From positions 11,986,982 to 12,050,981 of the forward strand of contig NC_045134.1 in assembly GCF_007655135.1 (NCBI RefSeq): DNA of 64,000 bases, written 5' to 3'. The translations under genes were made by a program, and so were the position numbers. The number at the start of each line of letters is the position of its first letter. Within the stretch, counting starts at the first letter, position 1. This DNA is from Punica granatum. Taxonomy: Eukaryota; Streptophyta; Magnoliopsida; Myrtales; Lythraceae. This document shows, one piece after another, positions 10,460-22,949 of the stretch. The notes beneath the pieces were generated by a model. That model did no database searches and was not told where the DNA came from. It saw nothing but the letters and a program-made list of their open reading frames with translations.

Positions 10460-13228
10460 TTGATAAAAAAAATATTTATTTGGTAAAAAGGAAAATTGTT
10501 AAAGAAATTACAGGTGATCTCAATACATACATATAAAGAGAAACGAGCACTGGAATTAATATGGCCCCACCCTTGACTTGAGAGCCATCGCCTTTTATAT
10601 CTCTAAACTACCAAATTCTATCTATTTGATGTCACTATGAAATGGTCTCTTCCCCTTTATCCCACAATATAGACCTGAAAGAGAGAAACTAAGAAATTTT
10701 TCTGAAGTGGATGAGAAAATTTATTACATGATTAATCCTTAAAAATAATAAGAGGCGGAATAATCAAGATGAGATTATTTCATTACACAAATTAATTAAT
10801 CCGTGGCCATCATACATATGCTAATATGTCTGTCTAATTGATTTATTCGTATATGTTAGAATTAGAAAATATCAATGTGGACGAAATGGGATTACCTAGG
10901 AGTTTCTCCAAATAATAAGATTCTGCTTCAAACTTACGAATGTAACCAAATGAATTAAAATAACGTATGCCTTCTCATCCATTACGTAATAATTAAACAT
11001 TACTCTATGTAGATTAAAGTTGAATATAATATACCGATTAAAGATTGACCCCAAAACCCTCCAATAGGAAAATAAAAAATTAATTATAAATAAAAGTGCG
11101 TAAGGGATATATAAGAGTAATCTGGGTGCCAGAGGGTGTTGTTCTATGGGTTTTGAATACCTAGAAAGTACCTTCCCCAAGTAATCCTAACTGCTGATTA
11201 ACCAAAAGCATAATCACCAACAGGGAATTGCTATTCCAAATTAATTAGTGCAAACCAAACTTTTGAATTGGAATTCTAAGGAATATAGATTATTATTATG
11301 TTCTCCTAATAAATAATATAAAATTTATTATTTCAAGAATTTTATTCAAAATGATAAAAGCTGTAATTTACACAATATCTAACGATTATTTTAGGAGGAA
11401 TATTAGATTTTTCAAAAGGATTTTAGCATTTTTTGATATCTAGCAGGGCTAATGTTTGTAAAATATGTACATATGACTATAATTCTCATTAGTGCATGCA
11501 TATGCACTAACAATTGATCTTACACAAGTTTGTCTTTGAAAACGTAGTAATAGTGGATCTTGCAAAGTGAGAATTTTAGAGCACCCAATTGTACATCTGA
11601 CTTTTTATTCTCAATCACATGTTTGCAAAGTGAGAATTTTAGAGTACCCTACTTTCTTTGAAAAAGTCGTAATGATAATGACTGTTAAGTCTCAATTACA
11701 AGTTGTCTTGGAAAACGTATAGTACCCAATTTTAACAATTGAGCTTATATAGTAATAGTGGATATTGCTTGCATTTTAGACTTGTTACATTTTATCTTCT
11801 AGTGATCTTCTCCGATAAGTTTTCTGGTTCCAAAGCAATGATAAAATGATATCTTTTGTTCGGCCAAGAACGGGTCACACTTTTTCAGGTTAAACAGTGC
11901 ATCGACTAGGTTATGATTTCAAATTTTGCTTTAGCGCTTTGGATGGTCCTCGCTTTTTGCCATCGCAAAACCTTATGACATATACACACAGATATATATA
12001 CATTTATGATGTTCCTTTAATCCGGATAATGACACCAAGGTCCCACATAACTGTGAGCTCGTGGCAAAGTAAGGCACCTTTTCTTACCTTTTGCATTTTT
12101 AGCTCAAAAGAATATAAGAATTCGTTGGAATCCTAAACCATGTATGGAGATCGATATGAGTGAGGGCAATGTGAAAGATTAGATTGAACGAGAACGAGAG
12201 TGTACAACATAGGCATGGTTGGTTGTGTTCGTCACAGGTCAAAACTATAGGAGTAGAGAGATGATTATACCATGAACAAGTTATTTATAGACGATATTAT
12301 ATAAATAATAACTAACTTATTAAAAATAAACTTTCTTAGAGCAACCAATGTCATATGTGTCCAGTCTAGCCCAAAGTAGTGATCAACCTAGGTGTTACAA
12401 AATAAAGATCCCAGTCATTTATGTTATTTAACCATGTTGAGGTAGAGAAACAAATCATATATTGCATAATGTCGAATAATCCAGCTTTATGATGTTCCTT
12501 TGGTCAGGATAATAACACCTATCAAACTTGTTTAACCTAAGTTATGGTTAAGCAAGAGTACGACAAAATGCATGGCCAAATTAACAGCCACTTAGTTTAT
12601 ATCCAGGACAAAAAAAGTTTATAAACTTTAATGAACCTTATTGTAAAATATCACTAATCACTAATATATATTAATATTCAAAGGGATCACAGGTGTCAGG
12701 TATTACTTTAAAAGGGTTCCTATCCTGTACCCTACGAGGTAAGCTAGCCAACCATTCATTACCATTTCTGGTCAAGATATTATCTAATGAACAGTCCAAA
12801 AATTTTCAATATATACCCCTTTCTTCAATCTTGAAAACAAAATAAATAAATTCCCTTACTAAATATATTAGCTACCACTATGGAGATATATGGAGAAAAA
12901 AATCGACACCATAAAATCATACAATCGCTAACCCTTATGTAATTCATGAATAGTATCCGAAATATAAACAGGTTATACAATATGAGATTTCGTTGGCCAA
13001 ATATATTTTCTTAGTACTAAATCAATATTCCTCGAGATGATCTAAAGACGACGCAACAACATGCGATAAAATCCTCATCAATTTTGCTTGCGCAAAATCC
13101 AATAATGATATAAGACTCTAATTTGGCATAACGGTTATGATAGGGATGTCCAAATACATATTTTTCTAATAAAATTGTCGCCTGAAATTTCATTCATATT
13201 TAATAATTTTCAATAATGTGTGTGACTT
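10460..13228. other. Intergenic DNA with small diverged repeats
   Basis: No gene is supported. Short direct repeats occur: gcaaagtgagaattttagag near 11,553 and 11,624, and gatgttcctt followed by ggataatgacacc or ggataataacacc near 12,008 and 12,490. The minus-strand ORF at 11,180-10,896 has no recognised family. Confidence 0.5.
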
Positions 13229-13399
13229 TCTTTTATTTTTATTTTTTTCCAATTACGGGATAGGCCCATAGATCTGATACAATAAAATATAGATCATAAT
13301 CCTAATAGATAATAAATAGACATTAGTAGTCCAAATATAAGAATCGAACTCGTAATCTCTTGGTTAACAGATGAAAGCAGACGCCATCACGCTATGCTT
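13229..13399 (-). mobile_element. SINE copy 2 (tRNA-derived)
   Basis: On the minus strand the element starts near 13,399 with a tRNA-like head (a box A-like atggcgtctgc, then a box B-like GAGTTCGATTC at 13,351-13,341). It runs through a body with ttggactactaatg and ends in an A-rich tail seen as the T-run at 13,228-13,250. RNA polymerase III boxes plus an A tail define a SINE. The body matches the copy at 36.4 kb at many positions. Confidence 0.6.
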
Positions 13400-14880
13400 T
13401 TTTTTTTTTTTTTCTGTGCGCGACTTTCTTAGAAGAGCGAATTTCAGCAAATGTAGCCATGTTAATGAATAAGATTCAGTAATTTAATTAACCATGTTGA
13501 GTGATAAATCATTTATAAGTATTGGCTTTCCAGCTTTTTTTAGCATCGGACAGAACCAGGAATCAATTTGGTTCCAATAAAAATAGTTTTCCGTACTGGA
13601 AAGAAAACTGTCGCACATGCATCAAACATATTTAACCATAGGATTGGTTAAGCAATTAGAGTACGACCAAATTCATGCACCAAACAGCTAGTTATTGGTA
13701 CATAAATTTGAACCCCGTAAGGGAAAAGTACGTTTATCTTTAGTACTACAAGTTGTGCTTAATTTTTTATTATGTCTTTATATATATATATATATACAAC
13801 CACTTTTAATTCTCGATCATTTGCAATTTTATTTATTTCCATGATATATACTTTGTTTTTCAATTCTTGTCCTCAATCTTTCGCGTATTTGCTATTTTGG
13901 TCCAAATCCCGCATTTTTCATTTATAGTTGCTGACATGAAAATTTTTAAGAAAAATGATCTTTTAAAATTTTAAAATCAAAATACAATAAATATAATTGT
14001 TTAAGAAAAAATAAACGGGAGAGAGGGGGCCGGGGTAAGAACCAGAAATGTTATTTTTCTTCCTTTTCATTTTCTCTTGGTGAGATTTTTTTTTTTTCAA
14101 GTTACCATAGAGAAATATGAAGTTCCATTAGTGAAGATCGCTTAAACTCTTGATTATAGGTCAAGGGAGATTGCCAATGCATGTGATCTTTTCTATGTTT
14201 TTCTCGGTTTTCGATCTAGAGAAACGCAATGTTGCTTGCCATCCAACAGTTTCTGTTGTTCTAGTATTTATTTATTTACTCATTGAAAGAAAGACCAGAG
14301 TAGAGATCGTCGGGTTTTATACTAACATGATTTACCGTTGAGGGAGGCGACCAAACCGGAAGGGATGACCCCTGCATAGATGAAGCGAAATGGCGGTAAA
14401 CACAAGGTCAAACGCTCCATCAATGTCAAAACGGGGCCCCCATACCAACAAAAATGAATTACTGAACAGTGACACTAAGAGAACATAAGAGAACCATTGG
14501 CATTGGGACGTGACCAAATTAGTTAGCTTCAAATGTTTCGAAACTTTTTTTATCTTAAATAAGGTTTTGACCTTGAATTTTTGTTAATAGAGAAATTTGT
14601 GACTGAAAGAGTTATATCTTAGTAGGCTAATTTGGCTCAAACTTGAATTAGTAGGAGTCTGTGGGGCTTTCGAATACTAAAAAGTGCAAATGGTAAAATA
14701 AGAATGGTCGGGATGTCCACTCAAAGGCAAAATAAACTTTTAGTGGGCCAACTTTTACCTATAGTTAGATTATATTTCTTTTAGATAAGTAGTTACACTA
14801 CATTTGAATAACCCTCACCTCCATAATCTTTCATAATGCGCAATTCAAACAATTCGTTAAGGTTTAAATATTCATCGAAA
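13400..14880. other. Intergenic DNA
   Basis: No supportable gene. Contains a (TA)n tract at 13,779-13,796 and a segment near 13,625-13,700 that is a diverged copy of 12,527-12,600 (tggttaagca...agagtacgac in both). ORFs at 14,150 and 14,332 have no family resemblance. Confidence 0.5.
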
Positions 14881-15026
14881 AATATTTCATGACAAGACCA
14901 AACCAACACTTGAAGGGAGATTAGTGACTGTGGATATTTCGTACTCTACCTTGAAAAAACAAAGAAAAAGGATAATAGTAAATAGAGGCAAAGAAAAAGG
15001 ATAATAGTAAATAGAGATATATGCTC

Positions 15027-15033
15027 TATATAA
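15027..15033 (+). promoter_or_regulatory. Possible TATA box of the GLTP-domain gene
   Basis: The word tatataa lies about 270 bases before the chosen ATG. A GA repeat follows at 15,057-15,076, as is common in plant 5' leaders. Other TATA-like words occur near 15,140, so the choice is weak. Confidence 0.3.
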
Positions 15034-15056
15034 CGCTCTATACGCTTCTCCTCCAT

Positions 15057-15076
15057 GAGAGAGAGAGAGAGAGAGC
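15057..15076. repeat. (GA)n microsatellite in the 5' leader region
   Basis: About ten GA units, followed downstream by CT-rich sequence (15,135-15,175). It lies between the putative TATA box and the start codon of the GLTP-domain gene, and such repeats can act as GAGA-type regulatory sequence in plants. Confidence 0.6.
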
Positions 15077-15302
15077 GAGTTATAAGCAACAGATTGCATT
15101 TGCAAAGTCTCATCTCACCATCACCATTATCATATCATATCTCTATATATCTCTCTATTCTCTCTGTTATCTCTTGCTTTAATCATTAATTTGATTGGAC
15201 AGAGGAAGAGAAGAGAAGGGAAGAGAGAGAAGAGAGGCAGATCACTTTACTCACACTATATATATATATATCCAACTGAGGGGCGTGTGTGTTGTACTGA
15301 TC

Positions 15303-18027
15303 ATGAAAAGGAGAAGAGAGATGGAGAAAGCAAGAACTGAGATAAGATCCGCCATTGAAGAGCTCTCCCTGATGGTCAAACTGAACCCTGCCATGGTCAA
15401 GCCCAATGATTGCTCTGTCATCCAAGACCATCATGATGATCAACAACATGATCGAGAACAACATCAACATCATGGCCAATCCCATCAAGCTATCCCCACA
15501 AGGCCTTTCCTTTCTCTTTGCACCTTGGTTGTTCAAGTTCTTGGTAACTAACTCAATACTTCTTCTTTGTGTTCATGTCTATTAGAATGAATATATTCTC
15601 TATGATCGGTTATTACCTTACTTGGTAATAACCGCGTCCACTCACCCATGTTGAGGATGCAAGGTCAGGATGATTCATGTCGTCTTAGAATTTTCCTACC
15701 TTACTTGGTGTGGTTTCATGCAGATAAGATAGGCCCGACAATGGCTGTTCTCAGACAAGACATTCATCAGAACATTCAGGTGATCACCATTTTTATTTTA
15801 TTAAGAGCCGTGCTGCTCACTCTGATTCGGCGCAGCCGAATCACTCGATGTGGGTATTTTTGTAATTACATCAAGAAAGGGCATGTTCGATCGCGTAAGA
15901 GCGGATTGGAGGTTTTTCTCGTGAAACTTTTCGCTTATTTTATTAATAAACCAAAAAAGAAAGGTGATACAGACATTTTTTTTTTGTTTCATTACTAGGT
16001 TCGAAATTTAAAGGGGATTAAGAAAATGTGTCTTTATATAATTGAATGAACAAAGGCACCGGAAAATGTGAAGTTAGTCGTTCCAAAAAGAGTTCCTACG
16101 GAAGTGTTCTCTCATCTTTTGTCTGTTTCTCTTGTTTTATTCTAACCACATGAACATTCTCCCACAATTTTGTTTTTCTGGATAGCACCATGCGTGTCCT
16201 GAGTTCATTGGTGAAGATCAATCTTATTTGGATATCACAGTTTAATCCTGAGGACAAGATACGTTTTTCAAACCTTATATTGTAAATGACTTCTGTCAAC
16301 TGAGCTCAATTTACGATTAACCCTCCTCCCCACGTTTTTATTTTTTTTCTCCACAATCAAGATAGAGGAGACGTGCAACTCCAAGCTATCCTTAACGACG
16401 GAAACACCTCGATTATTCCCCATATACTTAAATTGATTATTATAATATAGATATAAAAACTCGCAATTTATCAAATATTAAAAAATTCCTGGTTGTGCCA
16501 ATTGCAAAGCATGGTTCACAAAGCTTAAGACAAGCCCATAATTTTTTAAGATCTAATGTTTTTGGCCATATATGCTTGTCCCAGCCTCAATCAGTGTAGA
16601 GGGTGTTTTCGTCCGACCAGAGATTCATCTGTCCTCTTTCACGCACGCCTACTAGAATTAGATCCTTTTTCTGCTAATACAATATCTTATCCTGTTTCTC
16701 GTCTTTTCTTCTTCATACGTGTGATTGCCACATTGGGTAGTTGATTCACTAATAATTGGTTATTGTCTAATTCTAAATTATTTTAAATTAAAATATATAC
16801 TTTAATTGTTTTATGATTTTTTTATTATGCATAGAGATTGGAGACGGTCTTTGAATCTGAACCATCAAGATACTCGAGCATAGACGAGATATTAAAAATG
16901 GAGGCTCATGAAGGCATTGCAAGGAAGACTACGAGCTGTAGCAGAGCGTTTGTCTGGCTGACCAGGTCAAAAAAAATATCTCTAATATTTATAATTATGT
17001 GGTTATGGACGTGTCATTTGTCGAGTTCATCGTCAAAACCAACCAATCATATGTTAGTCATAAGATACTATATCATTTTGAAATACGAGGTCATAATCAA
17101 GCACTGCTCTTTCTTATTATTTTCTTTTTACTTATGGAATGAATCTGTTTCGTTCGGCGCAGATCGATGGAATTTACTGTGGCTTTGTTACAGAGACTGG
17201 CAATGGATCCAGGGCTGAGCATGGAGCAGGCAGTGGAAGACGCGTATGCCGTCACCTTGAAGCCATGGCATGGCTGGATTTCTTCGGCCGCCTTCAGAGT
17301 AAATAATTAATATTAATTGCAAATAATTATTTCTCTTTTATTTATCATTATGAATAGTTGAATACACAAATCTGTGAATTAAAAGAGATCTAATTGCTGC
17401 AACTCACCTTGGAGCCAATCGACAAAAGCCATCCGTGAAATCTTTCAAATCGGTTAGGAAATTGTTCGAAATTTCTTTTATTGGTTCTAGACTAGGGGTT
17501 GTACGATTCCAAAACACGGTATCCCATGTTCCGGTTTATTTATTCTAGTTTTGGTGTACATCTATCTAGCCTGCTTCATGATATACAATGTTCCATGCAC
17601 CTTTAACCACAGATGGAAGGCAGAGCGAATCGAACTAATATTTGCTCTATCTTGATCCCTTGTTTATTAATACCATTTTATATTGCAGTTAGCTAATAGC
17701 ATAATACGATGTTTGCAGGTGGCTACGAAATTGGTGCCGGATAACAAAACCTTCATAGACCTCCTCGCGGCGAAAGACCAAAGCCGGGAGAGTCTTGTGG
17801 AGGAAATGCAGACATTCATTTCATTACTTGCACCTTTCCTGGAAGAGATCCACTCTGCTTTGGTAACTAGAGCTCCATCAGCACAATTCATTACCTACTA
17901 ATTAATAAAAAGTTCCCTTCATCTATGGGTACTTGCATCAATTTATCATGCTCGTCTAATCGATTATTTGATTGGCTCTTGGCTTGTGCAGAAACTATAC
18001 AGCTTGGAGAGGATAAAATCGACTTAA
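15303..18027 (+). CDS. Glycolipid transfer protein (GLTP) domain protein, ACD11-homolog type
   Basis: Six exons can be joined with GT-AG borders and matching phases: 15,303-15,543, 15,724-15,779, 16,835-16,965, 17,163-17,298, 17,719-17,862 and 17,992-18,027, giving 247 residues ending in KST. The GLTP fold binds and shuttles sphingolipids between membranes in the cytosol; plant ACD11-type members restrain programmed cell death. Visible family blocks are LDKIGPTMAVLRQDIHQNIQ, CSRAFVWLTRSM and LKPWHGWISSAAF. By my alignment the lipid headgroup site is Asp93, Asn97, Arg100, Trp140 and His179, all present. The N-terminal 40-75 region is rich in His, Gln and Asp and is probably disordered. A second in-frame ATG at 15,321 is an alternative start. 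The gene looks intact. A Copia element lies about 320 bases beyond the stop. Confidence 0.85.
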
Positions 18028-18344
18028 GAAAGTCACATAAATATCCAAAATGTAATAGAGCTCAGTTTATATATAGCTTTTGGTTTCTCTTTTCATCATC
18101 CGTCGCTTCTTCTTCTTCTTCTTCTTTGTAAATACTGAACTATAACATAGCCTCTTTATTCAAAATTTAATATGCGGTTTTCCATGTTTTCAAATGGATT
18201 CGAACTGCCAACATACTACATGTAAATAACATCCAAGATTGCGTCTCATCAACAGAGAAATATGTGCATGCTCCTCTGCGTATGCTATAACATATTTGGA
18301 TCAGGTGAGGTTGAAATTTTAGTTTCATCGGTTGCTAGGATTCA
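18028..18344. other. 3' flank of the GLTP-domain gene
   Basis: Non-coding sequence with a (CTT)n tract near 18,103-18,126. It probably contains the 3' UTR. It ends at cagga (18,345-18,349), the target-site sequence of the Copia insertion. Confidence 0.5.
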
Positions 18345-18349
18345 CAGGA

Positions 18350-18883
18350 TGTTGGGGTTAGGGATGTACTCAACCAAACAATAACGCAGCAATTAATCTT
18401 CCTCCCCTACTGGTGTAATCGAGATAGGAACTAATCAAATCAACCAACAAGCAGTAAAGTAAAACAACACCAAGATTTTACGTGGAAAACCCCAATATGG
18501 GGAAAAACCACGGGACCAACTCCGAATCAACGATCCACTATGAAGGTTATACAATGTCTTTCATCAAGGGTAAACCCTTGGATCACCAAACTCAAGAGAA
18601 ACACTCTCTTGGATCACCCAAATACTAAATTCGTCACCCACACACCGGTGGTTCACAAAATCAGCTGAAACAGCACCTACAGAGCTCGAATAGAAATTCT
18701 GACCGTTCAGAAGTTAGCCCCACGTGTTGTGAAGCTGCTGTCAAAATTTCGTCCCAATCGGAGTTCGTTTGATGTCCCGATCGAGGTTTGATCTCCAGCT
18801 GCGCGCTGCCCCTGTTGAGCAGAATTCTCCTCTGCTCTTCCTCTTCTGCTGCTGTGCTTTCTCTGCTGCCCCTTTGCTGCTGC

Positions 18884-18917
<34 letters not shown>

Positions 18918-19084
18918 CTGCTACCTTCTACTATCTTCTGCTGCCGCTTTGCTATATATATATATATGTGCCAGTTTGCTGAAACAAAAACCCTAATAAA
19001 ATGGGTTCTTGGGCTTATTAAGGCCCGATAAAAGCCTAATACAATTTGAGCCCAACTTCCTCCAAATTGGAGGGAAGCCCAACA
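18350..19084 (-). repeat. Copia LTR, left copy (735 bp)
   Basis: The plus strand begins TGTTGGG and ends CCCAACA, perfect inverted ends with TG...CA. It is bordered on both sides by cagga (18,345-18,349 and 19,085-19,089), the 5 bp target-site pattern. It shares almost all sequence with the LTR at 22,950-23,625 but is about 59 bases longer, through a longer CTG tract and an extra 28-30 base segment near 18,975-19,005. Being flanked by cagga on both sides, it has the form of a solo LTR. Confidence 0.85.
18860..18965. repeat. CTG and TA microsatellites inside the Copia LTR
   Basis: A run of about ten CTG units (18,889-18,917) within a longer CTG-rich stretch, followed by a short TA repeat (18,952-18,966). 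The matching part of the other LTR (about 23,470-23,540) has interrupted CTG and CGG units. The tract accounts for part of the length difference between the two LTRs. Confidence 0.7.
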
Positions 19085-19089
19085 CAGGA

Positions 19090-19989
19090 GTCGTCTACGG
19101 ACTGCAGTTCGTCTACCAATTGAAATATCACTTGCGGTTCAATACTGTGACCAAAAGCTAGTCTTAAAATGCCAGTGAATAGAGACCATGAAAGCATTGT
19201 TGTTGAGAGCCACATGTTATCAAAATTATAATGATTTCCAACGCTTCAAAAGTGAGACCTCTAGGTGCGAAAGCAAATGATTCGGTCCCTGATAGAGCTA
19301 TCTTTGAAAATCTAAATAATAACTTACCGAGAAGTTTCTTCTTCTTTCGATTAATATTCCCAGAAAAATCTCGGTTCCAGTTCTGTTCCTTCGAACGGAA
19401 GTTCCCCAGCCTGCGAACAAGGTCAGCATGATTAGACCAGATAGCTCAATTGAAATCCGGGAACGGTTCATATATGTCTGCCAAGAATAGCTAAACAATG
19501 AACCGGTTTTTTAGGCAGTTATTGAGTCCTAAAGTTATTGAGTTATGAAGCCTGAAGTACTGTGAATCCGGGTTGAGATCGGCGATCCAACTAGGGTTTA
19601 TTCGGCCTATTGGTGATGTAATTAGGGTTTATTCCCTTTATAAACAGTAGTTTATATCTCTTGTAACCCTAACTCAAAAATAGTGATATACCTGGCTTGG
19701 CGGCGCCCCCAGACGTACAGAATTACTGACGAACTGGGTAATCAATTCCGTGTGTCCCTTTTGCTTTTTCGTTCATTTGTTTTCTACTATTGTACCTCAG
19801 TCGCAATAGAAGTCTCGTTTAAGTCAGCAAGATAGGGTGATGATCACTCAGACTACATCCTCGGAAGCAGCCTGACCACAACCTCAAGAAAGGGTGTACT
19901 GTTTCTCCAATGTGAATTGCAGACTGAGATTGCCGTATCTAAGGAAAGACTCACGTCCCCGAAAAAGATAGAGACTCAATTGGATTGAA
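19090..19989. repeat. Duplicated Copia 3' flank, left copy
   Basis: About 900 bases that recur at 23,631-24,529. I compared them by eye and saw a few 1-4 base indels (near 19,315, 19,710, 19,775 and 19,892) and no clear substitution. The sequence has features of an LTR transcript start region (ctttataaacag, aaccctaactc), so it may itself be part of an older LTR. No coding potential is supported. Confidence 0.75.
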
Positions 19990-22949
19990 TTTCACGAACA
20001 CACAATGATCTGAAGTTGTCCGTGTGTAGCCATGGCTCAACATGAAGAGTCAAACTTTTTGTACCACTGCCGAGGTGCTTGCTTAAGCCCATACAAGCTC
20101 TTTCTCAGCCTGCACACCAAATGCTCCTTACCTTTAACTCGGAAACCTTCAGGCTGCTCCATATATATTTCTTCCTCCAAGTCACCATGCAGGAAAGCTG
20201 TTTTTACATCGAGCTGCTCGATCTCCAAGTTCAGACTAGCTGCCAGTGCGAGAACAACTCGGATCGATGACATCTTGACAACGGCGAGAAGATCTCCTCG
20301 AAGTCAACTCCTTTCTTCTGGTTGAAACCTTTTCACTACCAGCCGAGCTTTGTATCGAGGTCGCGAGTTCTCTGTCTTCAACCTGTAGACCCATTTGTTT
20401 CTTCAATGCTCTCTTACGTTGCGGTAGCTTCACTAGGTCATACGTGTGATTTTCAAGACAAGGAGTTCATCTCCTCATTCATCGTCCTTCAACCAGTGCT
20501 CCTTGTGCCATGTGCCATAGCTTCTCATAGCACTCAGGTTCTCCTCCGTCAGTCAGTAGCACATACTCATGAGGTGGATATCTTGTAGATGGTCGTCTTA
20601 TTCTATCAGATTGTCTAGGTAGATCTGCAGGCTCTAACTGTAACTGCGAGCCTGTATCATCCGTAGTCACATCATCATCTACCTGAGGAATCTCACCCCC
20701 AGTCGTGGTTTCTTCATACTCACCAGGTAACTCTTCCACTGGATGCTCTACATCAACCGGTACAGGAATAGAGATCTCGTGAGGATTGTCTGCTCTGGCC
20801 TTCTCTAACTTTTGCAAATCCTCGATTGTCTGGTCCTCAAAGAAGACAACATCCCTACTCCTGATGATCTTCTTGCTATCAGGTCCCAAAGCCTGTACCC
20901 GAACTCTCATTGTGCATAACCCAAGAAGTGCACTGTTTTGCCTTGGCATCAAGTTTTGATCTTTCATCTCGAGGAATGTGAACAGATGCCCTGCACCCGA
21001 AGACTCTGAGATGCTTGTATGATACTTTCTTGCCGGTCCACACCTGCTGGGGTACATCTCCATCAAGTGCAACTGACGGTGTAAGATTAATAAGATCAAC
21101 CGCTGACCATCATTCCTCGCCCACGAAAGGCTTAGACAGTTTTCGCCTGAGAAAGCATACAACGAACTCTCTCAACAATTGTGCGGTTCATTCTCTCTGC
21201 AAGCCCGTCTTCTGTTGTGTGTACTCTTCGGTCTTGTCTTCTCAAGTTTGGATACCGTGAGTCCTGCAATAGTTCTCGAAAGGACCCCTATACTCACACC
21301 ATTATCAGCTCTGACACATTTTCAGTTTCATGCCCGTTTCTCTTTCCACTGCTACATGGAAGTTTCTTGAAAATCTCAGTCACCTGATCTTTAGTTTTCA
21401 TAGGGTAAGCCCAAACTTTCCTGGTGTGATCATCTATAAATGTCACAAAAATAGAGAGCACCACCAAGAGATCTATCCGACATAAAACAAACATCTGTAT
21501 GCACAAGATCAAGTATATGATGGCATCTAGAGGGACGACTTCTAACAAAAGAAACTCTCCTCTGCTTACCAGCTAAACAGTGATCACAGGTGCTCAAGTG
21601 CATACCTTTAATGGGCAAAGACTGCTTTCTAGCAAGAATTTGAATACCTTTTCTCACTGATATGCCCAAGTCTCCTATGCCATAGCTCGATAGGATAATC
21701 CTCAACACATTAACCTGACCGGAGTTTGTGTCTGGCACGCAGCCTGTAGAGAGTGTCGGTCTTCTGACCCCGTCCACAATCAACGAACCCTTGGAGAGCT
21801 TCCATCTCCCATTGCTGAATTCATTACTGTAGCCTTCATCATCAAGTTGACCCGTCGAGATTAGGTTAAGGCGAATTTCTGGAACATGCCTCACCTTCTT
21901 CAAAACAACTTGCAGCCAAGCTCGGTCTCTAGACAGACATCACCAATACCGACAATCTTGCATGATTGTCCATTCCCCATTCTCACATAACCATAGTCCC
22001 CGGTAGTGTAAGATGAAAAGAAATCCCGATGAGGAGTGACATGAACGAGGCACCCTGTATCTGCAACCCAGGTAGAGTCCTGACATGTGAAATTCACATA
22101 AGCTTCATCACAAAAATGATGTAGGTCTCTCCTCATCACATGCCACTGCTGTAGTGCCTTCTTCCTTCTTGCTCTCACACCGTTGCCATTCTGATTTTTC
22201 TTCAGAGCTCTACACTCCCTTTTGTAGTGTCCCTCTTTTCCACAGTGATAGCAAGTGACCACTTTCCTCGTCTTCGACTTGATCTGCCCCTCGATTTGCC
22301 ACGTGAGTTACTATGCTTGGAGAGAAATTTCTGCTTTGACTCTCCCCCGTTGTTCAGTAACCAAAGCTTCAGACTGAATGGAAATTCCCGTGCCTTCCTT
22401 CTAGTCTCCTCATTAAATAAACTGTCTGTCACCATAGCCAGAACTCCCTAAAAGGGTAATATTATCTCCTGCAACTCATCGGGTAATATTATCTCCAGGT
22501 CGTCAACTGGTTAATAATATCCTGGAAATTACTCATGTGCGCAGCCATATCACCTCCATCCTGAAACGAAGATGAACCAGCTTCTTCACGAGGAATGCTT
22601 TATTTTGCGGTGTCTTACTCGCATAGAGATTTGTCAATTTATCCCACAAAGCTTTTGCATTTGTCTCCTGAGCAACATGATGATAAATACTATTGTCTAT
22701 CCACTGCCGAATCAAACCAATAGTCTTCCGATTTGTGCGTTCCCAAGCCTTGTCATCCTTATCTTTGGGTTTCGCGGAATCCCCTTCAATAGGATCGTAC
22801 AAATCCCTGCAAAATAGAAGATCCTCCATCCGAGACTTTCATATAGAGTAGTTGGTTGCATTCAACTTGAACATAGATCCTGTAGACTCCTCCATCTCGA
22901 AAACACCGAAAAAACTCAAACTTCTCTAACCCGAAGCTCTGATACCACT
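19990..22949 (-). pseudogene. Ty1/Copia polyprotein, truncated and frameshifted (Tork/Tnt1-like)
   Basis: Read on the minus strand from the PBS: a gag-like start (22,829-22,533, IGLIRQWIDNSIYHHV), a CCHC zinc knuckle CYHCGKEGHYKREC (about 22,255-22,210), protease with VADTGC (about 22,080), the pre-integrase block with STCDHCLAGKQ (about 21,600), integrase with DDHTRKVWAYPMK (about 21,430), a variable linker (21,000-20,480), and RT with DVKTAFLHGDLEEEIYMEQP and KSLYGLKQAPRQWYKKFDS (20,210-20,045). RT is then cut just after the TSDHCVFVK segment (about 19,995), where flank sequence begins. The rest of RT, RNase H and the polypurine tract are missing. Frame changes in gag, integrase and the linker show it was already inactive. 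The block NLISTGQLDDEGYSN favours the Tork/Tnt1 lineage. Confidence 0.85.
22936..22947 (-). other. Copia primer-binding site
   Basis: On the minus strand the 12 bases read TGGTATCAGAGC, the standard Copia primer site complementary to the 3' end of initiator methionine tRNA. It lies 2 bases inside the LTR at 22,950, which fixes that LTR as the 5' LTR and the element as minus-strand. Confidence 0.9.

Noticed and set aside
18769..18996. Leu/Cys- and Ala-rich small ORFs in the Copia LTR (also at 23,368-23,572)
   Set aside because: They are the CTG microsatellite translated in different frames.
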